Below, in pieces: positions 63,540 through 64,000 of a stretch of DNA of 64,000 bases. The stretch comes from JAQIBY01 sp034658655 (GTDB taxonomy: Bacteria; Bacteroidota; Bacteroidia; Bacteroidales; ML635J-15). Position 1 is the first letter of the stretch. The number at the start of each line of letters is the position of its first letter. The position numbers and the translations under genes are program-made. The stretch lies in contig JAYEFQ010000135.1 in NCBI GenBank assembly GCA_034658655.1, forward strand, positions 8,306 through 72,305. The letters run 5' to 3'. Below the pieces are notes generated by a model. It did not search any database. It worked only from the letters and a program-made list of their open reading frames with translations, and was not told the origin of the DNA.

Positions 63540-64000
63540 ATTACCTGACTGAGAAAAATGAAGTGGCAGAGATTATGCAACGACTTTATCGTCGCGGATT
63601 GACAACCTGTTCCGGTGGAAATGTGTCTATGCGTCTGGATGATGGTAGTATATTGATTACTGCATCACAATCTGATAAAGGAAATATTCAAGCTGATAAA
63701 ATTGCACATATTTCGGCTTCCGGTGAAAATTTAAGTGTTGATTTGTCCCCGAGTATGGAAACCGGTATGCATTGGGCAATTTATCAAGACCGTCAGGATG
63801 TAAATGCGATTGTTCATGCGCATCCTCCAAAAGCTACTGCTTGGGCTTGTTCAAACAAACCACTTGAAAATAATTTGTGTGGTGAAGCCAGATATTTTCT
63901 TGGTGAAATTATGAAGGCGAATTATCAACTTATGGGCTCTGATGCGCTTGCGAGCGATGTCGCTGCTACTTTAAAAGATGGTAAAGCTATTTTAATGCAA
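63536..64000 (+). CDS. class II aldolase/adducin family protein (partial)
   Basis: The first 155 codons before the window ends. ATGA overlap with mtnA. Features: RRGLTTCSGGNVSMRL, ITASQSDKGNI and VHAHPPKATAWA with zinc-ligand histidines. Two pathway roles are possible: 5-methylthioribulose-1-phosphate dehydratase (MtnB), or the aldolase of the DHAP shunt, which splits this sugar phosphate into DHAP and 2-methylthioacetaldehyde. The SGGNVS motif, in place of the ATSGN-type seen in MtnB, favours an aldolase; weak evidence. A fuculose-type aldolase is a further alternative. Confidence 0.8.
   Translation, partial: MNYLTEKNEVAEIMQRLYRRGLTTCSGGNVSMRLDDGSILITASQSDKGNIQADKIAHISASGENLSVDLSPSMETGMHWAIYQDRQDVNAIVHAHPPKATAWACSNKPLENNLCGEARYFLGEIMKANYQLMGSDALASDVAATLKDGKAILMQ

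Overview
The window comes from an AT-rich Bacteroidota chromosome, most likely an anaerobic or facultative Bacteroidales/Marinilabiliales-type organism. Three large secreted proteins carry type IX secretion (T9SS) C-terminal sorting domains. A PorE-like OmpA/PD40 protein, SprB repeats and a choice-of-anchor L domain are present. Several genes have the Bacteroidota -7 box TAnnTTTG, and most lack a Shine-Dalgarno sequence. Anaerobic metabolism is indicated by an NADH/ferredoxin-type [FeFe]-hydrogenase and a 2-oxoacid:ferredoxin oxidoreductase.

Layout. 1-1516: a truncated gene next to an IS630-type insertion sequence. 1547-3837: ffh-folD on the minus strand. 4133-6564: ornithine aminotransferase, an AlbA_2 protein and a Nudix hydrolase. 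6752-15321: a hydrogenase island of two transcription units, each preceded by the same TGTTAA-N4-TTAACA operator. The first encodes a putative sensory hydrogenase with two DRTGG proteins, two GHKL ATPases and a PHP phosphoesterase; the second encodes the HydABC-type catalytic enzyme. 15322-15956: a spacer holding a GC-rich, hairpin-forming element. 15957-19527: Ldh-family dehydrogenase, alpha/beta hydrolase and glycerol kinase. 19528-20880: an array of near-palindromic repeats around a lone zinc-ribbon gene. 20884-28461: radical SAM plus Gfo/Idh/MocA pair, then two T9SS cargo proteins. 28519-35498: mnmD, trxA, cca, relA/spoT, a SirB1-like protein and a glycosyltransferase. 35617-38176: an AbiE toxin-antitoxin pair with a frameshifted toxin, and a decayed IS4-type transposase. 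38438-42605: a dinB-dnaE translesion module. 42709-45205: two M16 peptidases. 45276-47964: korDABC. 48145-48699: nitroreductase. 48777-54415: a giant T9SS adhesin interrupted by an assembly gap. 54828-60937: START protein, DUF4197 lipoprotein, ftcD and a PorE-like protein with its neighbour. 60930-64000: a methylthioadenosine salvage operon (mtnP, class IV aminotransferase, mtnA, class II aldolase) running off the window.

How it fits together. KorDABC would reduce ferredoxin, and HydABC could oxidise ferredoxin together with NADH to release H2. The paired operators suggest NADH/NAD+ (Rex-like) control of both hydrogenase units, while the HydS-like protein may sense H2 or redox state.

Repeats are prominent. 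A 75-105 bp MITE-like family with ATACC/GGTAT ends has three full copies and one fragment. A separate 29 bp near-palindrome occurs three times plus once as an inverted variant. A 168 nt GC-rich imperfect hairpin lies at 15752-15919, and a nested palindrome at 42600-42689. I saw no rRNA, tRNA or CRISPR array.
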